This document shows, piece by piece, positions 37,694-49,900 of a stretch of DNA of 64,000 nucleotides. Position 1 is the stretch's first letter, and each line of letters begins with the position of its first letter. This DNA is from Porphyra umbilicalis. Its lineage: Eukaryota > Rhodophyta > Bangiophyceae > Bangiales > Bangiaceae. The stretch spans positions 372,001 to 436,000 of the forward strand of contig KV918787.1 of NCBI GenBank assembly GCA_002049455.2. Direction: 5' to 3'. Made by a program: the position numbers and the translations under genes. The notes under the pieces are model-generated. The model was not told where the DNA came from, did not search any database, and saw only the letters and a list, made by a program, of their open reading frames with translations.

Positions 37694-38902
37694 TACTGTC
37701 CCTGACGCAATTCTGGATCAGCGACGCAAAGCTGGATCACCGGAATCGTCGATTCCAGCTCATTTGCCCGTCTTTTTACTGCTTTTTCTCTCTTCTTCGG
37801 CGCTGCTACAAAAATAAAACAGCGGTGGGGGAGAAAACATACCAACAGAAAGCCCAGAGGAAGGCACATCTTTTGCTGTCAAGGGTGCTCGTATGCTCGA
37901 AAAAAAACGGAGACGGTCGGGGTGGCGCGGAAGGAGGCCGTCCTTTCGGCGCTAAGTGCTCGTAACATTGCAGATCCGGCCGATCGATCGCGGTCGGGAT
38001 CACAAACCGGTGATCCGGAGCAGTGATCGGGGGCCCTCCGCACGGATGGCACTCATCCGCGAGCGCGCACTTTCTCGCCGACGCGTGCACTCGTTGCTGC
38101 CAAGTGCCAGCCCGCGCGCCCTTTCCGTCAACACCCCCTGTCTGTGCCCGGGACAGCGGCCTGCGAGGTGGTGAGGTGCGGTGGTGCGGCCGCCGCGACG
38201 GCGCGCGCCGGCGTGGTGGCAGGGTGGGGCGGCGCGGCTACCGCGACGGCACCGACGACGCGCGCAGGTGTTGTCGCACGGTGGGGCGGGGCGACCGCCA
38301 CGACAATACCGAGCGCCGTGCTGTGGTATGGTAGTGCGGCGCGTCCGCCCCCACGGCACCGACGAGGCGTGCCAGCGTGGTAGCAGTGTGGGGTGGCGCG
38401 GCCGCCGCGACGGCGACGACGAGGAGCGCCGGCGTGGTGGCAGGCTGGGGCGGCGCGGACGCCGCGAAGGAGCCACCGAGGCGCGCCAACCTGGCCGCAG
38501 GGAGGGGTGGGGCGGCTCGGGTGATGGCGTAGTCCTGACGCGGGGGCAACGCGTCCTGTGTGCACAGGCATGGGGAGGCGAGCACGACCGACCAACGCAT
38601 CGAACACGATCGCCTGCTCCAATTGACGATCGTCCACAGTTGCCAAGTAGCCTACGAAATCAATCCGATTCGCCGTGATCCACAGTTGCGTCGCCCGTGT
38701 CACGGAAGGTCATCAATGAAACACAACTTCAAGCTACCAAAAGGACAAGAAGAACGAGACAAAAGGCAGCACATGCCGTAGACGAAAGAAAGCTCTCCTC
38801 AGCGCCTTCTCAGATCTGTCTTCAGATGTTTCCTCCGATGAGATCCAACAACGCTATCCTCCAGAGCAGTATTCTTGATCCAGAATTGCGTCAGGGACAG
38901 TA
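37694..38902. mobile_element. MITE-like element with perfect 27-bp terminal inverted repeats
   Basis: The 27 bases at 37694-37720 (TACTGTCCCTGACGC and on) are exactly the reverse complement of 38876-38902. Each arm starts and ends at a TA dinucleotide. Read as TA target duplications around 25-bp inverted repeats (CTGTCCC... on the left, ...GGGACAG on the right), this looks like a nonautonomous Tc1/mariner-type element of about 1.2 kb. The interior has no convincing transposase frame; it holds AT-rich ends and a GC-rich minisatellite. The perfect arms suggest recent mobility or a functional palindrome. Confidence 0.7.
38165..38515. repeat. Degenerate 53-60 bp minisatellite
   Basis: Six or so units resembling GCGCCGGCGTGGTGGCAGGG plus TGGGGCGGCGCGGC and a CCGCGACGGC-type tail, at about 38207, 38260, 38312, 38368, 38422 and 38482. 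They lie inside the inverted-repeat element. Much higher GC than the flanks on both sides. Confidence 0.65.
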
Positions 38903-39570
38903 GATGGGGGCGGATGGGGATTCTGCCGGCCGTGACGATCCCATCAGACGCGTCCCTGAGCCCGGTTCTGAACCAATCAGACAGCGGTTTTCTTCCCCAT
39001 ACAGATGCATCCAGGTCCAGTTTTTCCGGCATGCACAAGACCAGGCCGTGGGTGCTGCGCTGCCGCTGTGCCTCTGCCGTGGACGTCCCTCGTTTGCCAA
39101 GTCACCTCGTGCACAGGGCATCGCGCGAGGCATGCAGATTGGCCATGCCGCGGATCGCCTCTGCGCGACGCTGTCAGTAAACCGGAACCGACGCGGGATC
39201 GTAACAGGGACAACCACCAAGCTACAAGAACAATGCCACTTGCCAGCTCGTTTGGCCACACACGCCACACGCTAGCCCGCTCTGCAGAAAGGGAGAGAGG
39301 ACGAGCCGTACACCCGTCCCTACCCTTACGATGATGGTTTGCATGCTTTGTTGACGACTGACGGCCGTGACAAAATCTGTTGTTCTGATGCTCCCTACGC
39401 CCACCGCACGTGTCACTGTCTTGCTTGCAACGTCCTGTGGAGCGGTCGCAGCTGACCTGCAGGGCGTATTGTCCCTTCTTGGGAGCTGAAAAGAAAAGCC
39501 ATCTTACCGTGGCTGCTACCGCCACCCCCCTCCCTCCCTTGGTCAACCGCACCGTGACGTGCCGCCGCCG
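38903..39570. other. Intergenic region
   Basis: Just outside the inverted-repeat element, 38960-38983 (GTCCCTGAGCCCGGTTCTGA) resembles a diverged copy of the same terminal repeat. No gene seen. It forms the 3' flank of the HAD hydrolase gene. Confidence 0.4.
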
Positions 39571-40671
39571 TCAAGCCGCCGGCGGGTCGTCCCACACCAG
39601 CTCCCCCCCCATCAAATCCTGCAGCGACACCTCCGCCACCTCGGCGCGCACGACGTCGGCGCCCGCCTCCTCAAGCGCTGCCGCGGGCATGGACGTGGAC
39701 ACGCCGACGCAGCGCATGCCCGCCGCCTTGGCGGCAATCACCCCCGCGACGGCGTCCTCCACCACGACGCACCGCCCATAGGCGGCGCCGACCTTGTCCG
39801 CCGCCTTGAAAAACACGGCCGGGTCGGGTTTTTTGCGGACCACCTCCTCCCCCGACGTGGTCGCGTCAAACGCGTCGACGCCGAGGCCAATGGCGTTGAG
39901 GTTGGCGGTGACCTTGATGGCGTCGGCCGACGACGCGACGGCGACGCGCAGCCCGAGCGCCTTGAGCCGCTGGACGAGCCCCGCCACCCCACGAAAGGGC
40001 GTCAGCCGCGCGACGTACCCCCGCCGCAGGTAAATGTCAAAGAATTGGGCCTTGGCCACCTCCGCGTCCCAGTCGGGCACGCCGTACAGGTTGGCGACGC
40101 CCGTCAGGAAGGCCGCCTCGCCCGTCCCCGTAAACGCCGAAAAGTCCGACGCCTTGACCGCCGTGCCGTAGTGGTCGGCAAACAGCCGCACCGCCGCGTC
40201 ACGGGAGAGCTCCTCCGAGTCGCACAACACGCCGTCCATGTCAAACAGCACCGCGTCGATGGAGCGGGTGGCCACCGGCAGGGGCCCGGGGACGGCCGTG
40301 ACGCGCGCGCGGCCATAGTAGGCCGCCTCTACGGGGCCGAGGTACGCGTCAATGATGGTGGAGGCGAGCTTGGACGGCGTGAGGATGATGCCGCCGGTGG
40401 GTACGCGCGCGACCGCCGCGACGAGCCGGTCGTGGAGGGCGGGGGTGAGGGAGACGCGCGGCTTGGCGGCGGAGCGGGTCGACGTGGGGGGGGGGGGGGG
40501 GGCGCCGTCGGTGCCGCTCTCATCGGCGGCGGCGGAGGCGGCGGCGGGGACGGTGGAAGCCACCAGCGGCCGTCCTGGCCGGTGGCGGACGCTCCGCGAC
40601 GGGCGGGTGCCGACGGCGGCGGCGGGGCGGCGGGCGCCGAGGGCGGCGGGGCCAGGCGGGAGGAAGGCCAT
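39571..40671 (-). CDS. Plastid HAD-family hydrolase, SOQ1 HAD-domain-like
   Basis: Predicted 366 residues. The first 90 or so are Ala/Pro/Arg-rich with few acidic residues (MAFLPPGPAALGARRPAAAV and on), like a plastid transit peptide. The catalytic domain has HAD motif I AVLFDMDGVLCDSEE near residue 138 (nucleophile Asp and acid/base Asp), then FTGTGEAAFLTGVANLYGV, FFDIYLRRGY, motif II VAVASSADAIKVTANLNAIG, FDATTSGEEVVRKKPDPAVF with the motif III Lys, and motif IV CVVVEDAVAGVIAAKAAGM. These blocks, including the GTGEA-x-FL segment and the IKVxANL stretch, match the HAD domain of SUPPRESSOR OF QUENCHING 1 and its relatives more closely than generic beta-phosphoglucomutases. In plants SOQ1 also has thioredoxin and NHL domains; here only the HAD part is present. 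Substrate unknown; probably stromal. Start at 40671 (GCCATGG). Confidence 0.9.
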   Translation of the reverse strand: MAFLPPGPAALGARRPAAAVGTRPSRSVRHRPGRPLVASTVPAAASAAADESGTDGAPPPPPTSTRSAAKPRVSLTPALHDRLVAAVARVPTGGIILTPSKLASTIIDAYLGPVEAAYYGRARVTAVPGPLPVATRSIDAVLFDMDGVLCDSEELSRDAAVRLFADHYGTAVKASDFSAFTGTGEAAFLTGVANLYGVPDWDAEVAKAQFFDIYLRRGYVARLTPFRGVAGLVQRLKALGLRVAVASSADAIKVTANLNAIGLGVDAFDATTSGEEVVRKKPDPAVFFKAADKVGAAYGRCVVVEDAVAGVIAAKAAGMRCVGVSTSMPAAALEEAGADVVRAEVAEVSLQDLMGGELVWDDPPAA

Positions 40672-41402
40672 GGCGGCCCCGGTGGCGGCCGCAGAAACTC
40701 CAAACAGCAACGTGAGTGACCAGATGGTAGGGGGAAACAGGAGGCTACAATAACTGTGCAATGGAGAGGGGGGGGGGAAGGTGCTCTGGGCTCGGGGGGC
40801 GCACGGAGCACGGAGCGGGGCGGCGACCGCGGTGCAGCGAGGGGCGATGCGCCCGAGCCACGCTGGCCACAGACGTCTCGCAGCGCGTGATCCCCACAGG
40901 GCGGTGAGAGCGTGACATCATTGGTAGCCCCCACCCCCTCCAGTGGCACTGAAAGGGGGGGGTCCAGCTGAGGGACCAGTCGTGCCGCGCAGTCCGCGCT
41001 ACATACGACGGGCTGTGTCCTGGGCGGCCAACAGGCCATCCCTGTGTCTCGCTCCTCACGATGCGTCAGCATGCAGAGGGTAGTGACACGTACGGAAGCA
41101 CCCGTAAGCCATGACCATACAGGCGGCCATTCAACCGAGCTCCCTGCAGGGCGACGCCAGACACGACTCGCATCAAGAGGAAAAAAAAAAAAAAGAAAAC
41201 CCGCTACAAAAGTGAGAGTTAGCTGCCGGTATGAAGTGCCCACCACACTTCTGCAAGCCGCCGCCCCGACCGCCTGCTGAACCGCCGTCCCCCCCTCCCC
41301 CGCCCAACCCCATCCCAGCGCTGCGTGACCACCGTGGCCGGCCCCCCCCCCAAAAAAACCGCCGCCTCGGACGACCGGCGCAGCCCCCCGCGGCCGCGGG
41401 CG
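40672..41402. other. Intergenic region with A-rich tract
   Basis: The upstream region of the HAD gene. An A-rich tract (AAAAAAAAAAAAAAGAAAA type) stands at about 41180-41198. No gene. Confidence 0.4.
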
Positions 41403-41645
41403 TTACAGCCAGCCGTCGTGCACCCCCCCCCCGGCGTCCCCCCCCAACCCCGTCGCGGCGCCGACGCACTTGGTCGCCCCGTCCGCCTCCTCCCCGCCCG
41501 CCCCGCCGCCGCCGCCGCCGCCGCCCGCCTCGAGGTCCCCCCGCCCCCGCCGCCGCTCGCGGCGGCCCCGCCACTTGCGGAGGAGGCCAAAGCGGCCGCC
41601 GACCGCCTCGTCGCCGACGCCTCCGCCGGCCGCCCACGGGCGGCG

Positions 41646-41687
<42 letters not shown>

Positions 41688-43621
41688 ACCCCGCCCGTGC
41701 CCGCCGCCGTGCCCGCGCCCGCCCCCGTGCCCGTGCCCGTAATTCGCGGCCGCCGCGCCCGCCGCCGCCGCCGCCGCCGCCGCCGCGGCGGCCGCCGCCG
41801 CCCCCGCCGCCGCCGCGTCGCGCCGGTGCTGCCGGTGGCCGAGCGTCGTGCCGAGGCCCGCCGCCAACCCCCCGAGGCCGGCGGGTGGGGCGTGGCCACG
41901 GCCCCCACCGCCCGCGAGGCCGCCGCGGCGCCCGACCACGCCCGACCCGCCGCCGCCGCCGCCGCCGCCGTCGGGCGGCGGCGCGGCTGCCGCCGGCACC
42001 GACGCCTCGGCGGCCGCCGCCGCCGCCGCCGCCGCGCGCGCCGCCCGCGTCGCCGCCGCCCGCGCCACGCGCTCCGCATTGACGGCCTGCACGGCCCCAT
42101 AGACGACCTCAAACGCCGGGTAGGCGAGGCCCTCCCACGCCCACTCGTCGGGCGACGCGTCGCCGCCGCCGGCGCTGCCGCGGGCGCCCCCCCCCCCCCC
42201 CCCCCACCGCCCCCCTCGCTGCCGTCGCCGGCACCAGCGCCGGCGGCGGTGGCGGCGGCGGCGGCGCCCCCCCCCCCCCCGCCCCCCCCCGTGGCGCGCG
42301 CATACTCGGCGGCGGCGTACTCGACCATCGCCGCCGCCTCATCGTCGGTGAGGGCGACGCCAAACCCGCCCATGACCCCCGCCAGCTCCGCCGCGGACAG
42401 CAGACCAGACGCGTCCAAGTCGAGCGCCGAAAAGACGGCGCCGCAGCGCGCCACCGCCGCCGCCGATAGGCCGCGCCCGCCGCCGCCGGCGGTTGCGGGG
42501 GACGGCGGCAGGGTGGGGGCCGACGCGGTCGGCGCGTCGGGGCGGCCCCACAGCCCCGTCACGGGCGCGTAGTGGACGAAAAAGAGGAGGAATTGGGGAA
42601 AGGTCAAGGCGGGGAGCGCGTCGGCCGGGGGGTGTGGGGGGGGGGGGGGGAGGGGGGGGGGGGGAGGCGCCGCCGTCGCCCAACGACTGGGAGGCGTCGC
42701 TGATGCTGCCGGCGGGCGGCAGCAGCAGGCGCGGGTGGCCGGGGGGGCCGCCCACCCGCGCCGTGCGCTCGGGCGAGCGCTGCCCGTCGGCGGCGGCGGC
42801 GGCGACGCTCGCGCGTCCCGCCACCCGCCGCCCCGCGGCGGTGAGTCCCCGGAGCCCGTGCCCCCGGGACGGGCGGTCTCCCCCCCCCTCCCCCCCCCCC
42901 CCCCCCTCTGCCACCGCCGACGGCACCCCCGACGGCCCCCCCCCCCCCACCGGCATGACGGCGCCCTTCGGCGTTGGCGTGGCGTCCCCCCCCTTCCCTC
43001 CCCCCCCCCCCCGGGGTGGCGCCCCCCCCCCCCCCCCCCGGCGGCGGGCGCCCCCCCCCCCGACGCGCTCGACGGTACGGCTGCGCCGGCGGGGCGGCGG
43101 GTGTTGGCCACCGCCGCTGCCGCGGCGGCGGCGGCCGCGGCGGCCGTCGCCTCCTCCCCCGCCGCCGCCGCCGCCACCTGCCGCCGCGCCGCCGCCGCGG
43201 CCGACCGGTAGGTGCCGCTGCGGCCGCCGCCGCGGCGGGCGTTTGGGGTTCCCCCACCGACCGTCGCGGCGGCAGAGGAGGGGCGCGGCGTCGGCGCTCC
43301 GCGCCCGCCGCCCGACGGGGGGGGGGAGCCCCGCGCCGTTGCCGCCCCGCCGCCGCCGACGCCTGCGCCGCCGCCGTGGCCACCCCCGCCGCCGCCATTG
43401 CCGCCGCCGCCGCCGCCGCCGCTGCCGACGCCGTCACTCGTATCGTCGGGCCAGCCGCCGGTGGCAGGCAGTGGCGATACGCCGCCGGGGAGGGCCACCA
43501 CCCCCCCGCCCCCCTGCCGCCTGGGTGGTGGGGGAGGCGGGGGGACGCGCCGGCAGGGGCGGCGCCGGCGGGCACCCCCCCCGCGACCGACGCGGTGGCC
43601 GCCGCCGCTTGCGCGGGCGCT

Positions 43622-43653
<32 letters not shown>

Positions 43654-44289
43654 GGCGGCGGCGGCCAGCCCCACCGACGGCGGCGGCGCCTCTGCGACGG
43701 AGCGCGCGAGGGCGGCGGCGAGCGCGCGGGGCGGCGGCGGCGGCTCCCCACACGCCGTCAGCAGCGCGACGAGCGCCGCCGCCGGGAGGGTGGTGGCCGG
43801 CGGCGGCACGAGCGCGTTGAACGCCCCCCGCAGTGCGGCAATGGCGTCGGTGGTGAGGTCGGGGCGGGCGGGGGTGGGGGGGGGGGGCGCATCGCGCCAG
43901 GGGGCGGGGGGGTGGGGGGTGGGGGGGGGGGGGGGGGGGGGGGCACCACCAGGATGGGCCACCGGGTCGTGTCTCTGACTATGGTGGGGAGGGGGGGGGG
44001 GGGCGCCGCTGCGGGGGACGCAGGCGGGCGCACGTCGAGCGAGCCGCGTGGCGTGGGGTGGCGCCGGCAGGCCCGGCCGGCCGGTGGCGCAGGCGCGCGC
44101 GGGCCGCCACCGCCGGCGGGGCGGTGACGTCGCCGCGGCGGCCGCGCGGTGGGCGAGCGGCGGTCGCGATGGACGCGCGCGGCTGCAAAGGCGGACGCGT
44201 GACGTGTGTGGCGTTGGCCACGGGCGCGCCGCTCTCGGCCCGCACTGCCTAAGCACCGCGTCTGTCTGTTGCTCTGTAAGTGGGTCCAT
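41403..44289 (-). CDS. EF-hand Ca2+-binding, Ala/Gly/Pro-rich protein, frame broken at homopolymers
   Basis: The clearest evidence is a canonical EF-hand at about 42300-42450: VFSALDLDASGLLSAAELAGVMGGFG, whose 12-residue loop has D at 1 and 3, S at 5, G at 6 and E at 12. Upstream in the gene, LTTDAIAALRGAFNAL with ALVALLTACGEPPPPPRAL (about 43720-43860) looks like a degenerate EF-hand pair lacking Ca ligands, and LTFPQFLLFFVHYAPVTGLW (about 42545-42605) like the exit helix of another. Downstream, WAWEGLAYPAFEVVYGAVQAVNAERVARA (about 42050-42145) continues in another frame, then Gly/His/Ala repeats. Poly-G/C runs separate the frames, so ends and exon structure are guesses; the start at 44289 and the stop at 41403 are tentative. 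Role unknown beyond Ca2+ binding. Confidence 0.5.
43913..43943. repeat. Longest poly-G tract in the window
   Basis: A run of about 23 G after a shorter G run, within the EF-hand gene region on the C-rich (coding) strand. One of about ten such tracts between 41.3 and 44.0 kb. Confidence 0.85.
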
Positions 44290-46948
44290 GGGACGCCGCG
44301 GTTGAACGCCTGGACGCACCTGTCCCGTAGGGAGGAAAACGCATAGGAGTGCTACTTTATGACATAAAAGGCCAGTGCCCTCCGTGGTGGCAATGACAAT
44401 GCCATGCATCCGCCATCTCGTTGGATGCAGTTGTGGCCTGCTCTGCGCGCCCGCCGCCGCTGCGAGGCCGCTGGGGAGGCCTCGTCTGCATCGCTGCGAT
44501 CGAGACGGGTCAGAGCGTCGGCCACCGCTCACCCCCCTCCGTGCTCTTCCACGCCCCTGCTGTGCGTCCTTGAGGTCCGCCCGCGGTGTTCTTGGGCGTC
44601 GCCATGCACGCGCTCTTGAAACACCCCACGGGAGATGCCTTGCCGGCTCGCCCCGGTGCCCCGGCCGATGGTCTTTGCTGCCGCCCGTCGCGTGCCCGCC
44701 CCCGGTCTTCTCCACACGATCTCCGTCCGTCTTGATCGGCTATCGGCCGTCGCTGTCGTCTCACTCGCCGCCTATCACGCACTCTGTCCCCGTCTCTGAG
44801 TTTGTTCAGCATGTGGTCCCACCCGCCGTCCGCCGTCAGCATCCATGTGCAGCCGAGTGGCTGCCTCTGTCCGTCCCGTCCATTGGTCCGACTGCGCTCT
44901 TGACGTTGACGGTGGTGGTCGCCGTGGTGGTGTGCCCGTGGTCGATCCCGATCAGTACGCCGCCCTACCCCCCCCACGGCGCGTCGCGTCCGCGCGCGCG
45001 CTGTGGCTTGTTAACCCTAACCCTCGGGGCTCCCCCAGTCGCCGTCGTGCCGTTTTCCCCCCACCGTGTCCCGAGCGGGGCCCGTGGGGGGGACGGTGTG
45101 GCCGCGCGGGGAGCTTGCGCCCGCTCTGCCCCTGTCCGATGCCCCCTTTTGGAGGTCCCACGTCCGCCTCCGGCCCTCTCTGCTGCTGCGTGTGACGTGC
45201 CCCCTCTTGTGCCCTCACGGGTCGTCGGGGATTTGTCGTGTGCACGCGGCGGTGGTGGGGAAGGGGGGCGGTCGTGGCGGCCACGCGGTTTTTCTTACCG
45301 GGTTCCGGGCTGGTTGCTTTGTTGCCTTTTTTTCTTGCGGCTTTTTTGGTGTTGTTTGTGTGTTCCCCCCGCCTTTCACCGCGCCGCAAAGAAACCCGGT
45401 GGTTGCGACGGCGAAAACAAACCAACAGCGGAAAAAAGCACGGACGCGTGTCGCCAACCCCGCCATCCGGGTGGGGCTGGCCGCGTTCCTCGCCAACGGC
45501 CGACACCTCGCCAGGTCGGCCACGCCACACCGCCATGACCACCACCACCGTCGGTCGCCTTGATGCCGCCCCGTCGACCAACAGTGCGCCGATCGTTGCA
45601 GCACAGTATGTCTGTTGGCCCCAGGCCGTCCACAGCGGATGGTGACGTGGCGAGTGGTTCCCCGGAAGCGGTGGCCAGACGAGCGTGGAGGCCAAAGCAG
45701 CGGCGGAGCTGCTGCTGGTAGTTTCGACGATGGGGAGCGGCGGCGGCTTTGCGGCCGTTTGCCCCGTGACCTTGACCTAGACGCACCCCACCCCCGCCAG
45801 TGACACACCCGTCGCCGCCCTGTGCGTGGCGGTCGGGCTGTGTGCTTCACCACTTTGTCTGACTCGCGGATGCCGCAAGGCGACCGCGCGTCACAATGCC
45901 GTGCGCTGCCCGGGGTGGGGCTGCCGACCGTCTTGCTGTCCAGAGGCGTGCTGCCGCGACCGTTTTGCGCTTTGGCAGATACCTCTGCTCATCGTTGGGC
46001 TGCCAGTGGCGTCCTGCGTCGTCGTTGCTCCTCCTCGCTCGCCCCGGTCGTTGTGTGCTTCTACCAAGCGGATGGGGTTCCACTGCCGCGTTGCATCCGC
46101 TGCTGGGCGTGGCATGCCGCCGTCCCTCGCTGCCGGGCCGGCGGATGCCTTCCCTCGGGGCACTCCGCCTTGGGGGCTGCCACCATTCAGCCGCCACAGG
46201 TCCCGCGTGTGTCCCGTCCCTCGAGTTGTGTGGGGTGGTGGGTGCGGCGTTAGTGGCAAGCGCCGCCGCCATCAGCGACGTGACGGCATGCGTGTGGCTT
46301 TGCCGGGGGTGGTACGCGGGTCGGGCGGCTTGGCGGGCGCCCCGGCCGGGGACCACGGGCGACGCAGGTAGGGCCGTGCTCCTGTGGGGGGTGCGCTTTG
46401 TGCATGGGTGGGTCTCGGGGTCGCGTGGGGGGTGAGGAGCGCGTGGGCGGGCGAGCCGGCACAGGGGTGTCGCGCGTCGCGGGGACTGGTACTTTCCTTG
46501 ACTGACGGTCCGGTCCTTTTGTGGCTGTGGGTGGTACGGCCGGGCACACGTGCGCGTGTGTGGCAACCGGGTTGCCGTCGTACCGCCCGGCCTCTCATTT
46601 TGCGGGCCGCCCCGTGCCGGGGCGCGCAAGCGCAGTTGAAAAACACTGCGGCCTGCTGGGCTACGCGACGCAGGTGACGCGGTGCTCTTCCTGGCCTCCA
46701 TCTGTTTGACTCGTTCGCCTTGGTTTCCACCTGTTTGTCTTGCTTGTCTGGTTCCTCGAGTGCGCTTGCCGGCGGCGTGTGAGCACGTCGGGGGTGTGCG
46801 TTGTCATGAACGAGCGAAGCATGTTTTTTTGCCTTCCCTCCTCTCCGCACATACACAAAATCAAAGTCAATCCTGCTGTACAGCGCCCACCTCTACGTGG
46901 GCCCTCTACTTGGGCACCGACCACCCCCGGCGCACACAGCCGCCCCCG
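44290..46948. other. Intergenic, long open frames without known motifs
   Basis: A 387-residue plus-strand frame (44375-45538) and overlapping minus-strand frames are open. They have no domain, no consistent codon bias and heavy Pro/Arg/Cys, so I do not accept them. The + strand is T/G/C-rich. A short TTAACCCTAACCCT occurs near 45010; it is too short to be a telomere tract. It includes the 3' flank of the exchanger gene. Confidence 0.4.
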
Positions 46949-49900
46949 TCAGATGGGGATGGTGTTGTAGTCGACGTGCGGGAACGCCCCAAAGCGACCG
47001 TTGGCATCCACAGTCACCGACGGCCCCGTCCAGCGGTTAAGCCGCGCCGCCGCCACCTCCTCGACGGTTTCGGACACGTCGACGAGCACCTCGGGGGTGA
47101 CGGGCGCCAGCCGATGGAAACGCCTCCGCGGCGCCCGCCGGCGCGGCTGCCCCATGTCCCCGTCATCAAAGTCCAACCCACCCGAGAAGTCATCATCGTC
47201 GTCGCCTTCTCGGTCCTCGTCCATGCGGTCCAGGATCAGCGCCCCCGGCGGCAGCAGGGCCGGCGCATCGAGAGTGTGGGAGAGACTCACCCCAGCCCAC
47301 CCGGTCGTGTCCACCGCCGTCACGCGCACGCTACCGACGAGCAACACGCCTGGCCCCGACACCGTCAGGCCTTCAGGCGGCACCGTCGCCATCGTCATGT
47401 ATGGCAGCTGCGAGAGGGTGTGCGTCGCGCGCGCGACGAGGTCGCCACCCGCCGCCATCGAGCCAGGGCCCCCGCCGGCCGGCCCAAAGTGGTTGTCTCC
47501 AAACGTCACGGACGCGGCAACCGACTCGGAGGTGTGGGATAGCGCGTACGGGGGCACGTCGACGAGGCCATCCAGCACGAGGAGCCGCGCGACGGCACGG
47601 GAAACCTCGTTGCGGACGGCGGGCACTTCCCGGCAAACATTCCGCAAGGCGTCAACGGGCAGCCAAAACACCGTCGCCTCGCCTGCGGTCTCGCACGCAC
47701 AAAACTGCAGCGCCGCCGACTGCGCCGTTGCTTGTGATTGAAGCAGCCGCCCCCGGGGCGACGTCGGGTCAATGTCCTCAACCGCGATCATCGCCGAGGG
47801 CCCGCAGTAGAGGTGCGCGCGCGGCAGGCAGTAGTGGATCGCTGCCCCCGTCGAGAGCTGGAGGCTCGCCCGCCCGCCGAGCGCCCGCCCGCCGAGCTCT
47901 ACCGGTGCATCATCCTCCATCGGCAGCTGCGTCGAGAAGTCGGTGCGGCCGGCGAGGGAGTAGCGCCGCGCGTATGCGGCGGAGGTGGGGACGGGCATGT
48001 CCCGCTGCACGGGGGAGAAGGGTTCAAAGCGCGCGTCCAGGTCGTGATCATCGGCGCCGTCATCGAACGCCCGCACCGCCGCCTCGGCAGCGGCATAGTC
48101 GACGCCACCGGCGCTCCGACTGCCGTCGCTGAAGCTCTCACTCCCAGTGCTGTACGAGTAGGAGCTGTCAGAGCGGTTGTCGTCCCTGTTGCCCCGTGTG
48201 TCGCCAGTGCCGCGCGGTATCCCGTCGATTTCATCGGGCAGCTCGGCGCCGGGGCCGTCCAGCGCTGTCAGCGGGTCGGTTCGACGGGCGGCCTGCGAGC
48301 GGGGCCCCTCCTCTTCGCTCGACGACGTAAAGCCGTCGCTACCGAGCCTCGACACGGGTGGCGACTGGCCCGACGACGAGCCGCTAATGTTGCGGCGGAG
48401 AGCGCGAGCGGGCGCTGACGACGGGCCATCGCCGCTGCCACGACGTGCTACCGGCGGTTGCCCGCGCGGCGAGCCAATGCCAATGCCGTCGCTGCCGCGG
48501 CTGCCGTTGCTGCCGCCGCTGCCGCGATTGCCGTTGCTACCGCCGCTGCCGCCGCGTCCGCCGCTTCCGCCGCCGCTGCCACCGCGGCTGCCGCCGCGGC
48601 TTCCGCGGCTGCCGCTGTGGCCGCCACTGCCACCGCTGCCACCGCTGCCACCCCCCCGATCTCCACTCTCCGAGCGGTGATGGTGGTGGACGTGCCGCCC
48701 GTGCGGAGACCGTCCCTCGTCCCCACGATGGTGGTGGTGGTGGTGCCGGTGGTGTCCGCTGACCCGCGGCATCACCCCCGCGTGCCGCGCCGCCGTCTCT
48801 GCATCCTCCCCCGCGTGAGTGTTCTCGATGAAGCTCGACTGTGCTTCAAGCGGGATGCCCGCCCGCGTCAGGCTGTTGGTCAGCTGCTGCGTCCGCCGGT
48901 GGGCAAGCAGCGACGCGGAGCCGACGCGGAGCGCGCCACGGCACACAAACAGGAACGCCCCGCCGCGCTGGTCCACGACATCCCCAACAGCGAGCTCCTC
49001 AAAACGCCCCGGTGACGCGACGAAGCGATCGAACGTCGTGTCGCTAATTTGGGCGAAGAAAGGAGACTTGCGAAGGACCTCCCGCGCCGACTGGTGACGG
49101 CTGGGCCGCCGCAGGCGGTCAATGACTAGGAAGTAGCGCTGCCGCACCGCCGACAACTCCGACGCGAGCTGCTTGAACTCGGCCGCGTCGATGGCGCCGC
49201 CAGCGCGGAGCTCCGCGAGGCACTGCTCCTGCTTGGCAAAGACGAGTCGAATCGTCGAGTCGGTCTGCACACACGAGAAGAGGTAGGCGTCCATTGTCTC
49301 GAGCCGCGAGAGGAAGGTGACGGCAGAGTCGTAGAGGTGCTCGACCTCGGCGAGGACGTGCGGGGACTCGGTCAGCCATGCTTCCTTGAGCACCTCGGTC
49401 GCCGCAGTCACGACGACGCTCGTCACAGCAATGCTGCTCTCAATGCTCGACCGGCCAAAGAGCCCCTGCACGCACGCGGCGGCCTTGTGGAGCATCGCAA
49501 ACTTGCCGACAAAGGGGCGGCCGAGGAACTCAAAAAGATCGTACGGCCGCCGCTCCTCGTTGGCGTCAAGTGCGTGCAGTAGGTCCTCGGACAGCGCCAC
49601 GAGTGCCGCGAAGTCCACAACTGACACGTTGCAGTTGGAACGCACGCACGTGAGCATCTCCATGAGCACCCGCCGACGGACCTCACGGTCGAGCTCCGAC
49701 CCAACGTCCCGGTATCTGCGGCTGTCGTGGATGCGTTGCACCTCCCGGAACACCCCGCTGAGTGTCCGCTCCGCCGGCTGCCGCGACTGGGGCCGGAAGG
49801 GGCGCTGCGGGGAGAGGGCGCCGAGCGGAGACACCGGTTGCTTGTCAAGCGACGACCGTGCCGAGCCGCCCGAGCCGTGTCGACCCCAGTTGCGCACCCG

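Noticed and set aside
45005-45030. Telomere-like TTAACCCTAACCCT
   Set aside because: Only two CCCTAA units, no array, inside ordinary GC-rich sequence.
44375-45538. 387-residue plus-strand frame as a gene
   Set aside because: No motif, irregular codon use, competing long frames on the other strand; composition alone explains the lack of stops.
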